A stretch of DNA of 64,000 nucleotides from Meandrina meandrites (GCA_963693305.1 OY855913.1:4911001-4975000), one strand, 5' to 3'. Positions 47,720-59,982 are shown, counted from the stretch's first letter. Notes: generated from the sequence alone by a model not told the origin. Numbers and translations are program-made.

Positions 47720-49820
47720 AAAAAGGATTTACAATCCTTATTTAGTGCTATGAACATCACGCATGGATTGGAGAGTTTTAGAGAGTAATGAAATCATTAC
47801 CACATACCTACACGTCTAGAAACGTACGTTCTGATGTGAGAAACCCATGCCTTCTATGGAAAGTTGATTTCTAAAGTTCTGCTATTTATTATCCTTTTTA
47901 GTTGCTTGAGATTTGTCAAGAGATGGAAGCAATCGATGACTCGATCGCGATACTAGCTGTACTAGCGCTTTCTCAGAAAGCCAATACCCCCTGCACTAAT
48001 TAGTCACAGTCTCTCAATACGGACATATTTTCACCAGCTTCCAGATTGCGATTTTTGAATCTGCGCTTTTCAAACAAAGTGAACGCCAAGCAGCGCACGA
48101 AAATACGAAATCGCCGTCGCTGGGGTTCGAAAGCATGTCAAGTGTATATCTGTTAATTAATAACATGATGCATCATTGTGTCTGATTTTAAATTCATTTG
48201 TCTGTCGTCATTCTAACTGATGAAAGCTGCAAGTGCCTTCATACTTACAGACCTGCGAAACTGTGAAGTGAGAGGCATTCCTAGAAGCATTCCTAGTGCG
48301 AGGTCACAAAATGCGTTTGACTTGGTCCCTGACACGTGTGGGTCGCACACTTGATTCATCAGAGAGATTTGCTACAGAGGACATCTTTGTTGTCAAAGTT
48401 CCGACAAGGACCGAAAAAACACCAAACAAACTGCTACCTGACTCTGCGTATAACCTGATTACTGGTCCCTTCCATCACTGCCTTGCATCGTTGGGAGAGT
48501 CTCGATGTCGTGCTCGGCCTATTGTGAGGTTTTATTAAAAAAAATTGCGACGTCACAAACAAATCTTTCGGAATGTTGCCTTAGCTTAACCTTTTTTTCT
48601 TGATAACGGCCCAGCTCTTGATCTTGGGAAGTTCATAGTATTGCATCTCTCGAAATCATTTTTACTGCAGTCATCCAAGCTTCTAAAAGTCGGAATTTAC
48701 GAGGATTAATTTTTGATCTGTTTTGCCTCAAAGACCAAAATGCATATTTTCATATAATTGCGTCTAAAATTGCAAGCTAAAATGTTTTGTCATGGGACAA
48801 ATGTGGCATCATGTGTAAAGATAATCACAAGAAGCTATTCAAAATGTTTTAGTAAATCTGCCCTACATAGCAACTTACCTAAAAGATTTTTATGATGACA
48901 CTGGTTGATTAGCAGGTATAAAAGTAAAATTACCAATTGAAACAGCTTATCTGCAAGATAGGTAAATATTCTGCATATCAGTTGATGGTTTCTGGACGAG
49001 GACATGCCATGATTCACGATAACTTGACTATGAGGTATCTGGACTTGGTAATTATATACGGGTTGTTATGGAACGATAGGCAGTGAAATAAATGAAATAT
49101 TTTTAGCAAGCGTATGTACGTGCATTTGGTTGTTTTGCCCCTTATATTTTCCGAAGTGACAAAAGTGTCATATTTAATTTCTGCTTAACCCTTTCACTGT
49201 CAAAGTCGACTTTTGTCGACATTTGGAGGAATAGTCATTGAACCACTTGTGACGTCATCGATTTGCATGTCAGCCAACTTTTCTGATAAGCAACTGTGCA
49301 GCGTGGTTTGACCTTTCCATAGGACTGTGCGTTTTGTATATCGACTGCATTCAGAGCTAATCGAAAAAAACACCATTCGTTTTTGGTGCATAAACAGGCC
49401 AACACACCTGTAATTGATCAACGCCCTCTTTTCAGGGGTAACCAATGATTTCGTCCAAACTTAAGCATGCAAATGCAATTGGTGGACAGGCTTCAAGACC
49501 TGGCCTGCTTCTATTATGGACGTAGACGTAGCATTTACTGCAGATTTATTTTTCTTTTTAATTTTCAGAAATATATAATCAATTATGCAAAATTTATATT
49601 CCTAGTGCTAAAAGGCATATAATGGGTAACACAAAAACCCACCTTACTTGGTCGGGGTTTCTAAAGGAAATATAGTTTTACGGTCATCTTCATTATAAGT
49701 AGTTTTCCAACCAACTTTTGATTTCAACCTATTTTTCTATATTTGTATTGAAGATGTCACCTCGTCAACATTGATCAGTTCGTTTCTCGATCTCCTTAGC
49801 ACCTTGAACAGAGAGTAATC

Positions 49821-49865
49821 CACCACCACCACCAACAACAACAGCAACAACAATAACAACAAAAA
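49821..49865 (+). repeat. CCA/CAA trinucleotide microsatellite
   Basis: CCACCACCACCAACAACAAC followed by CAA/TAA units and an A-run. Confidence 0.8.
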
Positions 49866-49946
49866 CCCGCATGTTGCCTCTCGCAGTGAGACACTACCTC
49901 TGGAACATGTATTCGCCCGCTGTAAACACTACCCCTATTGTTATTT

Positions 49947-50020
49947 AGGGCTAGGGGCATCGTTATGACCTGTTATGTATTGTTTTTAGAACCAATGAAG
50001 TAACTCGTTCCGAGAGGTAG
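49947..50020 (+). repeat. dispersed 74-bp repeat, copy c
   Basis: 70 of 74 positions equal to 9287-9360, same orientation, 40 kb away and outside the segmental duplication. Confidence 0.75.
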
Positions 50021-50569
50021 TGTGCACCCTATCTTCGAGTTGCATCTGTTCCGTATCTGACATGAACACACCATCGGCTAATTTACGTTGTTGTACACTG
50101 AACTGAACCAAGTGCTTTATGAGATAGATATGCTAACAATATCACTATTGAGTGAAAGGTTTTGTTAACGACACAAATTTGTGTCTGCTTGAGGGCAAGG
50201 GTTTCAAATAAATGCTCGTGATCAAGCTATATTTGGTAATTCGTGCTTATCTGCTCCTGATACTGGACTCGTATTGACACAAGGGGCATTGTACCTCGGC
50301 TCGTACTCCTACAAAAGTTGTCGTGATCGTTATGACATTCCAGGCTACCATAGTAACAACACATTGACACTCTTAAATTTTTATTCCTATAGAAACGAGC
50401 TCGATGATTTCAATCTAAAAATCAGTCTGTCAAGTTTAAAAGTTCAGAGGCACCATAAACAAGAAACAACTGCGCGGAGAGTTACTGTTGTATTTATTAC
50501 TTTTTTTACCGAAAGCATTAATTAATATGTTGGTAGCGACAAAGCTCAATGAAGATTTTCCACGTTCAT

Positions 50570-51620
50570 GAAGGATCATTTTTTCAACTGGGTGTTGTAA
50601 CACCATCGTAAGCTTTTTCGATTTCTAATTCCACTTTTATGAAGAATTGCCTTTTCCGACTAAATGCTTCAAATTGCATGGGTTGCAATGATGCTTTATC
50701 AGTTGTTTTCATTTTCTTGAAAAACTCAGATGGTATTGGTCAGAGCTGGCATGTTGTCCCATGATTTGTTTTATTTTCACTTTTCTGCACGAAAATTGTA
50801 TATTTGGCTTATGCGACAAATCATATGGGAACGAAGCCATCATTGGTTTTCACTTTCACCAAAAAGTGCATTTTTGACTGAAGCGTTACAAATTAAATCA
50901 GTAGTGACAACGCAATTAGAAAGTGGATTTTTGCTTTCTTGAAAAGAGTTGTACTTTCGACTTTATGCTGTCAGTTGCAACAACAATATGTCCATTATTT
51001 ACACTTTTCTTTTTAGATCGACATAATACTACAAATGATATGGGTTGTAATGATGCTACATCACTTTATTTTCACTTTCATCGAGTATTTTCGACTTCTC
51101 CAACGAATCATGATGTCAGTCGTGGTAACGCGACATTAATGTTTTGTTCAGTTTATTATTTTTACTCATTAAAGAGAAGGGATTGGGGGGGGGGGGGGGG
51201 GGTGGGGGGTGGGAATGCCACCCCAGTGAGTTTTTGTTCCAGAATTTTGAAAGGAATTTTACCCTGGAAATGTAATAGCTGTTCATTTATTTCCTCGGGG
51301 ACCGTTTGGATAGTTTGGATCGATGTGACAAGTTTCTTCATGGTCCATGACGTAACTATGGCAACAATGTTTTGACCTGCCCAATTTTTTACGTTTTAGA
51401 TAGTAATGTTTGTCCTAGTGGCATTTCCTAGCTTTCTTCAGATATTTTACAGCATTAGTTCATTTTAACATCCATTATTTCTGTTTCCTGCTTCCAAGAA
51501 CTGTGCTTTCGAGTCCTAACGTTGCAAATAATTTCTTTCGTAACAACGTTTGATTGAACAGTTTTTGTTTCGCTTTCTTGAAAACTTTATTTTCGATCGG
51601 CTGAATGTTACATATTACAT
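50570..51620 (+). repeat. degenerate minisatellite, period roughly 110-130 bp
   Basis: Recurring order of motifs: TTTTCACTTT(C/T), then a TTGAAAA or CGAAAA block, then TTTTCGACT or TTTTTGACT, then a CAAATT or CAGTTGCAA block, then GGGTTG(C/T)AATGATGC and CATCA. At least five units are visible (starts near 50630, 50770, 50850, 50935, 51070), strongly diverged. Confidence 0.55.
51185..51202 (+). repeat. G18 homopolymer
   Basis: 18 G followed by TGGGGGGTGGG, a strong G-quadruplex candidate 450 bp upstream of the TATA-like box at 51637. Confidence 0.75.
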
Positions 51621-51636
51621 TCGTTGCACTGCGTGA

Positions 51637-51761
51637 TATATAAACATAGTGCCTAGTCTACCAAGATACTCGTGGCAATGGCGAGAGGAACAAGAAAACA
51701 GTTGTAGCTCTACAGTGCTAGTATCTTGAGAGAGAGAAAGCCAGTTTGGTGTAAACAATTG
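51637..51761 (+). promoter_or_regulatory. candidate core promoter and non-coding first exon of the TPR-CHAT gene
   Basis: TATATAAA at 51637-51644. About 120 bp later AACAATTG is followed by the strong donor GTAAGTTTTG (51762). A matching acceptor CTACAG at 53151-53156 lies 62 bp before the ATG at 53219. Together they suggest a 5' UTR exon of about 95 nt spliced over a 1.4-kb intron. There is no expression evidence. Confidence 0.4.
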
Positions 51762-53218
51762 GTAAGTTTTGTTTCCTACTGTTTTTTTCTCTTTGTGATG
51801 GTAAGCATTCTGTTAATGTTTTGAAAATAGTGAGTTCTGCTACTAATAAATATAACGAAGGAAAAATGTGTCTCGTGAAAGACTTCGTCGGTTAGTGGGC
51901 GACATGCTGTTTTGATTGTAGCAATAAATGTCTTATTTACTGCTCGGTATAAAAAATAATGCTGAGCGCTGGCATGCTATTGAAGTAAAGTCGCAAACAT
52001 TTATCTCGTTAAAACTTGGGGTGTGTTTACAGGTTTGTGTTTCTTTCTATACGTGTAATTTGTCAGTTTTGTCGCATCGAGCGAGCTTTGTTTCTTGGCT
52101 GAGGCAAAATGCCAAATTTCTTAAAAGCTTTTGGCGACTTCACTTAAAAAACTGCGGTACATCAGTGGACAAATATTTATACGTAACTTTCAACATATTC
52201 GTTTGAGCTGTATTCTGAGGTAACTTCTCTTGAGAACAGGGCCATGGTGTGGTTCAGTCTCGATCGTTAAAAATTTTACAATTTTTTTAAACAAGAATAC
52301 AGAACATCAGCAGTTATCTCTGAAGTTTTAAATATTTCAAATGTTCATGCAATATTCAAATATGTAATATTTCCTGTGTTAATCGTGTTGCTTTGATATT
52401 TTAGGCATGCGCATAAACGAACAAGTGAGGTTTTCGTATACCCGGCCCCTCTTGGTAAAGAGCATTTAATTCTGATGCGTCTTGTCAGCAGAAAGTGAAA
52501 TAAAATGATCTGTAGATGTGGATCTATAAGGCAAAGGGAAATTTCCATAATTTCAATGAATGGTTCTTGCATAAATTTCAACTATAATCTGTTCTTGCGA
52601 AAACTATGTATAGAAATGATCTTCTCTACAATTTCCTTTTCTAGGCGTCACGTGTCAGATAAATAAGCTACTGTATTAAGTTGAACGATGCATGTCAAAT
52701 CATTATGAAAATAGATTGGAAGCTTTCTCTTGTTGGCAAGTTTAAAAATGTAACCTTTAATTTCGGCTGCCATTCTGCAACCGTAACGGATGAGGTAGAA
52801 ATAATACGAATACAGACATAATATAATCAAAAAATACTTTCCAAACGAGAATAAAGAGTGCCATATTCAGTTCACATCGTTACAATGTCAGCTTGATGCA
52901 AAAAGCACTCGAGAAAGTTTGAAGTCTTTGTGTAAAAACCTTTGCCTGCAGTTCGACTTAACGCGTGCACTATAACGAACTCCAACCTGCCAAACCTCCA
53001 ACTTGTTTATCTGAGACTAAGAACAATTTTATAAACACAGGCGCGTATTTTTAATTTCTTGTTTTTAATTATCCTAAAGGTGATAAATTAAAGAGTGTAC
53101 AACGCTTTGGAATTTTTATTCTCAATAACCGTAGTTTAAAACTCGTCGATCTACAGGCACAGATAAATCTATAATCTGGCGCGCCGATAAAAGAAGGATT
53201 TCCGAGCTTCTATCCTCT

Positions 53219-56200
53219 ATGGCGACCACTGGAATCAACGCTGAAACTGAAGGTGACGTCACACCACCTTCTCAAGAAACACTGCAGTTTGATGACGACA
53301 CTTTAAGAGGTGAGGAAAAAACAACTTCATGTAGATTGATTTGAGATGTTACACTAGTTTCAGTGAGGATAAAACCCTATTTTTCTCTCTCTGCATTACA
53401 TCGACGATTTCAGCCGCTTCTACATTGATGTTTTGGTGCATGGCTGCAATATTAGGCATATTACGGAGAGAGAAAAATAGGATTTTAGGTCAGTAATTAT
53501 CTAGTAAATAACTCTTTCATTGACAATGTAACGTGCATTCTGATTGGTCGTGCAGTCGTTTGCGTTAGACGTTGTAAACACGTTTATGACGGTTGTTACT
53601 TCGTCTCTTTCAGCAATAACAGAGATTTACATGAATCAAGGCAATGACGAATACAGCAAGAAAGATTTTAGAAACGCAATTGACTTCTACACGGAAGCAA
53701 TTAAAGTGAATTGCAGGGATGAAGAACTAAAGGCCAAACTTTACAGTAATCGGGCAACAGCACATTTTTTGAGGGGTGAGCAATTTTATTAATTTTCCTT
53801 TCAATTATATGCGCGTTTTTCTTTTTTATTCAGTTAGTACAGTGTGCTGTTAGATGGCTTATATCCCTTGCATAGAAGTTTCGTCTTGAGCTTCCATTTC
53901 AATGAAACTTTGTAGACAAATGCCAAATGCATGTCATCTTTTGAAAACAAAAAGCTCTAAATCCACTTGGAAATTCTGCCAGTTTATTCTTTACATAACC
54001 AAGGCAGGGGCGGATCTAGGGGGAGGATTCAGGGGTTGCGCACCCCCCGAGATGGCCGGGCGGCTTTCTAATACCAGTGGTATAAGAAAGAAAAAAACTA
54101 TGTGCAACCCCTTCCAAGAAAAATCCTGGATCCGCCCCTGAAAGGTGTGAAATAAACTGAGTTGCTCGGCTAACCAGCGAAACTAACAGACAGCAAGATA
54201 GCCAGAGTAACTAGATTACATGTCGCAAACGATATATTTGGGGCGCAATTTGGATTATATGTTCTCTTCCTAATTTGTACGAACATTTATTCTGACAAAG
54301 AAGAACGCGCGCTACGTCTTCCTTTCCCTTGATCTTTTTTGCTTTCCTCTTTTTCTTTCTCTGTGCATTGTCAAATGCATCTCACTAGTGTTTACGTTTT
54401 GTTCAAAGGGAATTATTCTGATTCGCTGAGTGATGCACAAGTCGCCACTGAATTACAACCAACATATCTCAGGGCTATTGTTATAGGTAGGGTTGGTGCT
54501 TTTTTGTCTTCTTTTCTTAAAATCCCATAAATCGAGCTTTCGTTGTTAACGCTACTGTAGTCATAACTTCTTACATGCTTTAATGTTTAGGTTGACTTTG
54601 TCCATCCACATTTAAGAGTTTTGCTTTGTGAGACATCAACGTCGTGACACTTTGTCTTCTTGTTTCCCGAAACACGACTGGCAGTGCGTAATTCGTGGGA
54701 TAAGTGAGTTCAAAGTACGGAACATGATATAGTGTACGGGTCATTGCAATTTATTTGCGCTGGCTTTCTAGCTGGCGTTATTTAGATTTGCTACACCGCG
54801 CTGACGAGTCCCAAAAAGGACGAAACAACTGGCAACGGTTGCAACCCTTCTATGTCTGTTCTGGTCGTGTTGGTGTCTCACAGAGTCTACGTTTTCACGT
54901 AGTATCAGCCTTGCCGATTTTTTGTCGAAACTTCGTAACCGTCAGTTATTTTGTATTTGTTGTCAGGAGCGAGTGCCTATGGCCAACTTAGTCAGTTTGA
55001 AGAAGCCATCACGTGGTGTGATAAGGGATTAGCCGTATCCTTTTTTACATCTGATCAAAAAAAATGCATCAAAGTAATTCTTAATATTATTTTTTCTGTA
55101 CATCGTCGATCATATAAGATCCCATGCAAGTAGTCCATACGATTCCCATCAGTTAACGCACCAACTGCTAGAGGAAAGAAATATGTCTGCTCTCTTGAAC
55201 GTAATAAATGACACGTTAAGCTTCTTAACCTTTGGAAGATTGACAAGAATAACCAACATTTGTTGGAATTAAGGACCAGGTCTGGCAAAAAACAACACAA
55301 GCTTCAAGAAACAGACGGGGAGAAGGCGAAGAATCAATCGGTGAGATTCATAAACAACGCATATGAACATTTAATACTAACAAAAGTTAATAAAAGTCGC
55401 ATTTAATACTACTTGACGAAAAACAAATTCTCGTCAGGCGAAGTAGTAGTACTAGGCCCACGGGAGCGACGAGCTATAAAATGCATTGGTGTGCCCAAAT
55501 TACTATTCAGAAGTGAAGGGAAGCTGCCGGAGAATCAGATTAGAAAGTAATACAATTTTCGTTTTAGTTTCTGGCTTTGGAAACGTTAGAGCTCAACAAT
55601 ATGTTCCAAAAAGGAGGTCAAAATTGCAAACTTGCAAAACATTTTTAAAAGAGCGAAAGTTAGGTGTGTAAATCTAACATGATTTGGCAAAAGGTACCCT
55701 ATGAAAATAAAGCAAATGTATAAAAGTTTATTCAAATTTATTCAAATGTACTACTACTATTCCTTTAGGCACCTTTTTATAAGTCAATCATTGAGCGTGT
55801 GAACATAACTTCGAAAACAAATCCTCGCATCAACTGAAGCCTTGAAAGTCTACCGTTTTTATTTTACATTAATAGATAATTTTATTATTCTATATAGATT
55901 TTGACGAGGTGGAAAGCACTGATTAAGACCTCTAGCAACTAGTCCGCATTTGCGAAAACATTACGCCGTTTTGGGTTTGCAAACTCAGTGAAAGGAATTC
56001 TTCCTACAAAATATTTCAGAAAGTTTATAACGTCACACCACAAAACTGTTTGATGCGCAAACATACGAAATTAAGAAAAGGATAAAGTAAAATATTAAAT
56101 GAACGCAAACTTCTTAAAGGAACTTCATGTACTGTTCAATCAACTGTCGACACTGGAGTGGCAGTTTTTGAAAGTTTCAGTTCATGCAATTCTGACCATT

Positions 56201-59200
56201 TTAGGCAGTCGTTGAAATGCTGACTGCCGATCAATTTGATGACATGGTGTCACACCATGTACCTCCCGACACTGGTAATCGCCAGTTACGTGAGTCTCTT
56301 GGCCCAGACAATGTCCTTTCCAAGGTAACTTAAGCTAAGTGGAGAAAGCACCCTCGATGGTATTGCTTTGATGGCAAATCAAATCAAATCATGCTTTTAT
56401 CCAACAGGTACATTCTTCACCTCAACAAGCAACGGGCTTGTCTCGAGCACAAAACGTTCAAACCACTAAACGGTTTAGCGCAGGTGTTGGAGCTCTAAGC
56501 TGTCACAACTTACGACTTGCCATGGCGCAAGAAATGGGAAAAAAGGCGAGCGAAGGAGATGCGTATGGCGATCTAGGCAACGCTTATCAAGTACTAGGCG
56601 CTTCTAAGAAAGCAATGGACTACTACATGCTACATCTTAAAATTGCAAAAGAAGTAAAAGACAAGACTGGCGAAGGAAGTGCTTATAGCAATATCGGCAA
56701 AGCTTATCAAGGTCTCGGCGATTTAAAAAAAGCAACAGACTACTACATCGCACATCTACGTATCGCCCAAGAAGTGGGAGACAAGCATGCGGAAGGAGCC
56801 GCGTATGGCAATCTTGGCAAAGCTTATAAAAGCCTCGCTGATTTCAAAAAAGCCATGCATTACCACAAGCTACATCTGAGAGTTGCCAGAGACTTGGGTG
56901 ACAAGACTGGACAAGGAGCTGCCATTGGCCATCTCGGCAGTGCTTATCAAAGTCTCGGTGATTTCAGAATGGCCATAGAATATCTCAACGAACAGCTAAG
57001 AATTGCCAAAGAGGTGGGAAACAAGACTGGGGAAGGAGAAGCGTATGGCAATCTCGGTATCACTTACCAAGCCCTCGGTAATTTCAGAGAAGCCATAAAG
57101 TACCTCAAGTTGCATCTTGATAGAAAGAAAGAAGAAGGAGACAAGTCTGGGAAAGCATCCGCCATGGGGCATCTTGGCAAAGCTTATCAAGGTCTCGGCG
57201 ATTTCAAAATGGCCAAAACCTACCAAGAAAAACATCTTACAACTGCTAAAAAAGTGGGCGACAAGGCTGGGGAAGGAACCGCCTACGGCAATCTCGGCAA
57301 TATTTTCCAAAATCTCGGTGATTACAAACAAGCCATTGACTGCCACAGCTTACATCTGAGTATTGCCAAAGAGGTGGGAGACAAGACTGGAGAGGGAGAG
57401 GCCTATGGTGATCTTGGACGTGCCTTTCAGAGTCTCGGTGATTTCATGAAAGCAATAGAGTACCACAGGTTACATCTTAGTATTGCCAAAGAGGTAGGCG
57501 ACAAGGCGGGAAAAGGAGCTGCGTATGGTCATCTTGGCAACGCTTATCAAGCTCTTGGTGATTTCAAAATAGCCTTACACTACCACAAGCTACATCTCGG
57601 AATTGCCAAAGACGTGGGCAACAAGGCAATGGAAGGGGCTGCGTATGGAAACCTTGGCAGTGCGTACCAAAGTCTCGGTGATTTCACGAAAGCGATAGAT
57701 TACCACAGGCTAAATCTTCGTACTGCCAATGAAGTGGGAGACAAAGTTGGGGAAGGAGCTGCGTATGGCAATCTCGGCAGGGCATATCAAGATGTCGGTG
57801 ATTTTTCGAAAGCTGTAGACCATCACTGCCTTCATCTAAGTCTTGCTAGAGACGTTGGAGACAAAGCTAAGGAAGGAACTGCGTACGGTCAACTTGGCAA
57901 AGCTTATCAGAGTCTTGGTGATATCCAAAAAGCCATACACTATCACAACCTACATCTTGGAATTGCCAAAGAAGTGGGAGACAAGGCTGGGCAAGGAGCT
58001 GCATGTGGCAATATTGGCAATGATTACCAAAGTCTCGGTCAAGTCAAAAAAGCCATAGAATATCACAGCCTTCATCTCAAAATTGCCAAAGAAGTAGGAG
58101 ACCAGGCTGGGGAAGGTGCTGCGTATGGCCATCTTGGCCATGCTTTCAGTAGTCTCGGCAAGTTCGAAAAAGCCATGGACTACTACAGCCGACATCTAAC
58201 TATCGCCAAAAACATCGGAGACATGCTCGGAGAAGGAGCTGCGTATGGAAATCTTGGCAATTTTTGGCAAAAACACGGTGATTTCAAAAAAGCCATACAC
58301 TATCACTACCTACATCTTAGAATTGCCAAACACGTGGGAGACAAGGCTGGTGAGGGAGCTTCCTGTGGCAATCTTGGAATCGCTTTTCAAAGTCTCGGCA
58401 ATTTTACAAAAGCCATACACTACCAGAAGCAACAACTAAGAAGTGCCAAAGAAGTAGGAGATAAGGTCGGAGAAGGTCGTGCCTATTACGCACTAGGGTG
58501 TAGCTTTGAATCAATGCACCTCTTACCTGAAGCACTAGAACATAGCCAGTTGAGCGTAAAAGCATTCAATAATGTGAGAAGTCTTCTTGATTCTAAAGAT
58601 GAATGGAAGGTAAGCTTCAGAAAGAAATTCAATGATTCGTACACTGCTTTGAGAAGAATTCTCTTGAAAGAAGAAATGATCGTTGACGCTTTCTTTGCTG
58701 CCGAAAAAGGACGAGCCCAAGCCCTAAGTGATCTCCTGGAATCCCGATATGGCATTGAAGCATCAACTGAAAAAGAATCGTTTTTGGAAAAGTTAAACCC
58801 CAATTCATCAAGCACTATCTTTTTCGTAGTTTCCCCAACAGTGATCGATGTCTGGGTACTTTCTAAAGGGAAGGACATTCATTACAGGAAGAACGAACTT
58901 GACGAAGCCAGCAACATTGAGTCGTTAATAGATGAACTGCGCTTGGGGCGATGGAGAAACCACTCCCTGGATTCCTTACCACAGAGTAACTCCACTGAAA
59001 CGAAGTCGGCAATTCCCTTGGTATCGTTGTATAACAACGTAATTGGCCCGATTGCAGACCAGATTCAAGGTGACGAATTGATTATTGTCCCGGATGGTCC
59101 ATTGTGGCTAGCACCGTACGCTGCCTTCGTGGACAGTGACTCCAAGTACCTGTGTGAATCATTTAGAATCCGACTGATTCCATCATTGACCAGTTTGAAA

Positions 59201-59872
59201 CTGATTACTGAATGTCCAGATGGATACCACAGCAGGAATGGTGTACTTCTTGTCGGCGATCCATTGGTAGAAGAATTACCCTTTAAGAGGGTTGGAAGGC
59301 TCTCTCAAATTCCATTTGCCAGAAAGGAAGTAGAAATGATTGGCGAAATGCTCAAGGTTTCACCTCTTGTTGGTAAAGAGGCCTCGAAGGATCAAGTGTT
59401 GAAACGTCTCAGTTCCGTTGCTTTGATACACATTGCAGCCCATTACCTTAAGGGAACTTGCGAGATTGTCCTTTCTCCAAACCCGGAACGAGCATCCTGT
59501 ACCCTCAAGCCAGAAGACTACATTTTAACAATGGAAGACGTGCTAAGTATTCAAGTTCGAGCAAGACTGGTTGTACTAAGTTGCTGTCACACTGGTCGAG
59601 GAGAGATCAACCCCGAAGGTGTGGTCGGTATCGCACGTGCTTTCATGGGTGCAGGTGCTCGTTCTGTTCTGGTGTCAATGTGGGCGACCGAAGATGAAGC
59701 CACGCTGAAGTTTATGAGAAGTTTCTACCATCACCTTGTGGAAGGAAGAAGTGCAGGCGAGTCTCTAAACCAGGCCATGAAATGTCTCAGAGAATCAGAC
59801 AAGTACAGTGATGTGAAATACTGGGCGCCTTTTGTACTTATTGGAGATGACGTCACTCTCGAGTTTGAGTGA
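53219..59872 (+). CDS. TPR-CHAT protein: TTC4-like TPRs, 17 x 40-aa TPR array, CHAT protease domain
   Basis: 1361 aa in seven coding exons: 53219-53309, 53614-53775, 54409-54486, 54967-55034, 55239-55340, 56205-56324, 56408-59872. All junctions are GT-AG and in phase. Residues 31-165 match the TTC4/co-chaperone TPR pattern ([53 protein letters not shown]). Residues 257-936 are 17 TPRs of exactly 40 residues (type [21 protein letters not shown]). The C-terminus from about 1000 is a CHAT caspase-like protease domain: HIAAH with His 1219, LSCCHTG with Cys 1267, then [16 protein letters not shown] and a final [10 protein letters not shown] strand. Both catalytic residues are present. Bacterial TPR-CHAT proteins are effector- or CRISPR-activated proteases; substrates of animal versions are unknown. 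The large last exon holds all 17 repeats and the CHAT domain. Probably cytosolic. AATAAA at 59983. Confidence 0.9.
53371..53487. repeat. fold-back element in TPR-CHAT intron 1
   Basis: CCTATTTTTCTCTCTCTG pairs with CGGAGAGAGAAAAATAGG across about 70 bp. Confidence 0.7.
54005..54140. mobile_element. hAT-type MITE in TPR-CHAT intron 2
   Basis: 136 bp. Ends CAGGGGCGGATCTAGG and CCTGGATCCGCCCCTG are near-perfect inverted copies. CAGGGGCGG ends are typical of short hAT MITEs in animals. Target duplication is unclear (AAGG / AAAGG). Confidence 0.85.
56555..58594 (+). repeat. 17 tandem 120-bp coding repeats (TPR array)
   Basis: Exact 120-nt periodicity without a single insertion or deletion across about 2 kb. 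Conserved DNA phrases such as GGCAATCTCGGCAA and AAAGAAGTGGGAGACAAG recur at the same offset in nearly every unit. This is the DNA image of the 40-residue TPRs and not a CRISPR or satellite. Confidence 0.95.
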
Positions 59873-59982
59873 GAAAAGTGAGGTAATTCCCATCTAGAGT
59901 GACAAAGTGCTAGTAAAGAAATCCGTGCTTAAGATTTGCTTTTCTTTTCCCATGACCAGGATAAAGGACCGCAACAATACCC

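Larger units (their letters stand above)
46613..51636. other. intergenic region between tropomyosin 2 and the TPR-CHAT gene
   Basis: 5 kb with divergently oriented genes on either side, so it should contain both promoters. I see a CArG-box match (47710-47719), a CAA microsatellite (49821-49865), a 74-bp dispersed repeat (49947-50020), a degenerate minisatellite (50570-51620) and a G18 tract (51185-51202). Open frames at 48296-48538 and 50923-51375 do not look like proteins. Confidence 0.5.

Noticed and set aside
48296..48538. 80-codon plus-strand open frame
   Set aside because: No family resemblance, no paralogue and no supporting signals apart from length.
56996..57346. Open frames antisense or shifted within the TPR array
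   Set aside because: Shadow frames created by the repeated coding sequence.
56555..58594. Regular 120-bp repeats as a possible CRISPR or satellite array
   Set aside because: The repeats are continuous coding sequence with no spacers and encode 40-residue TPRs.
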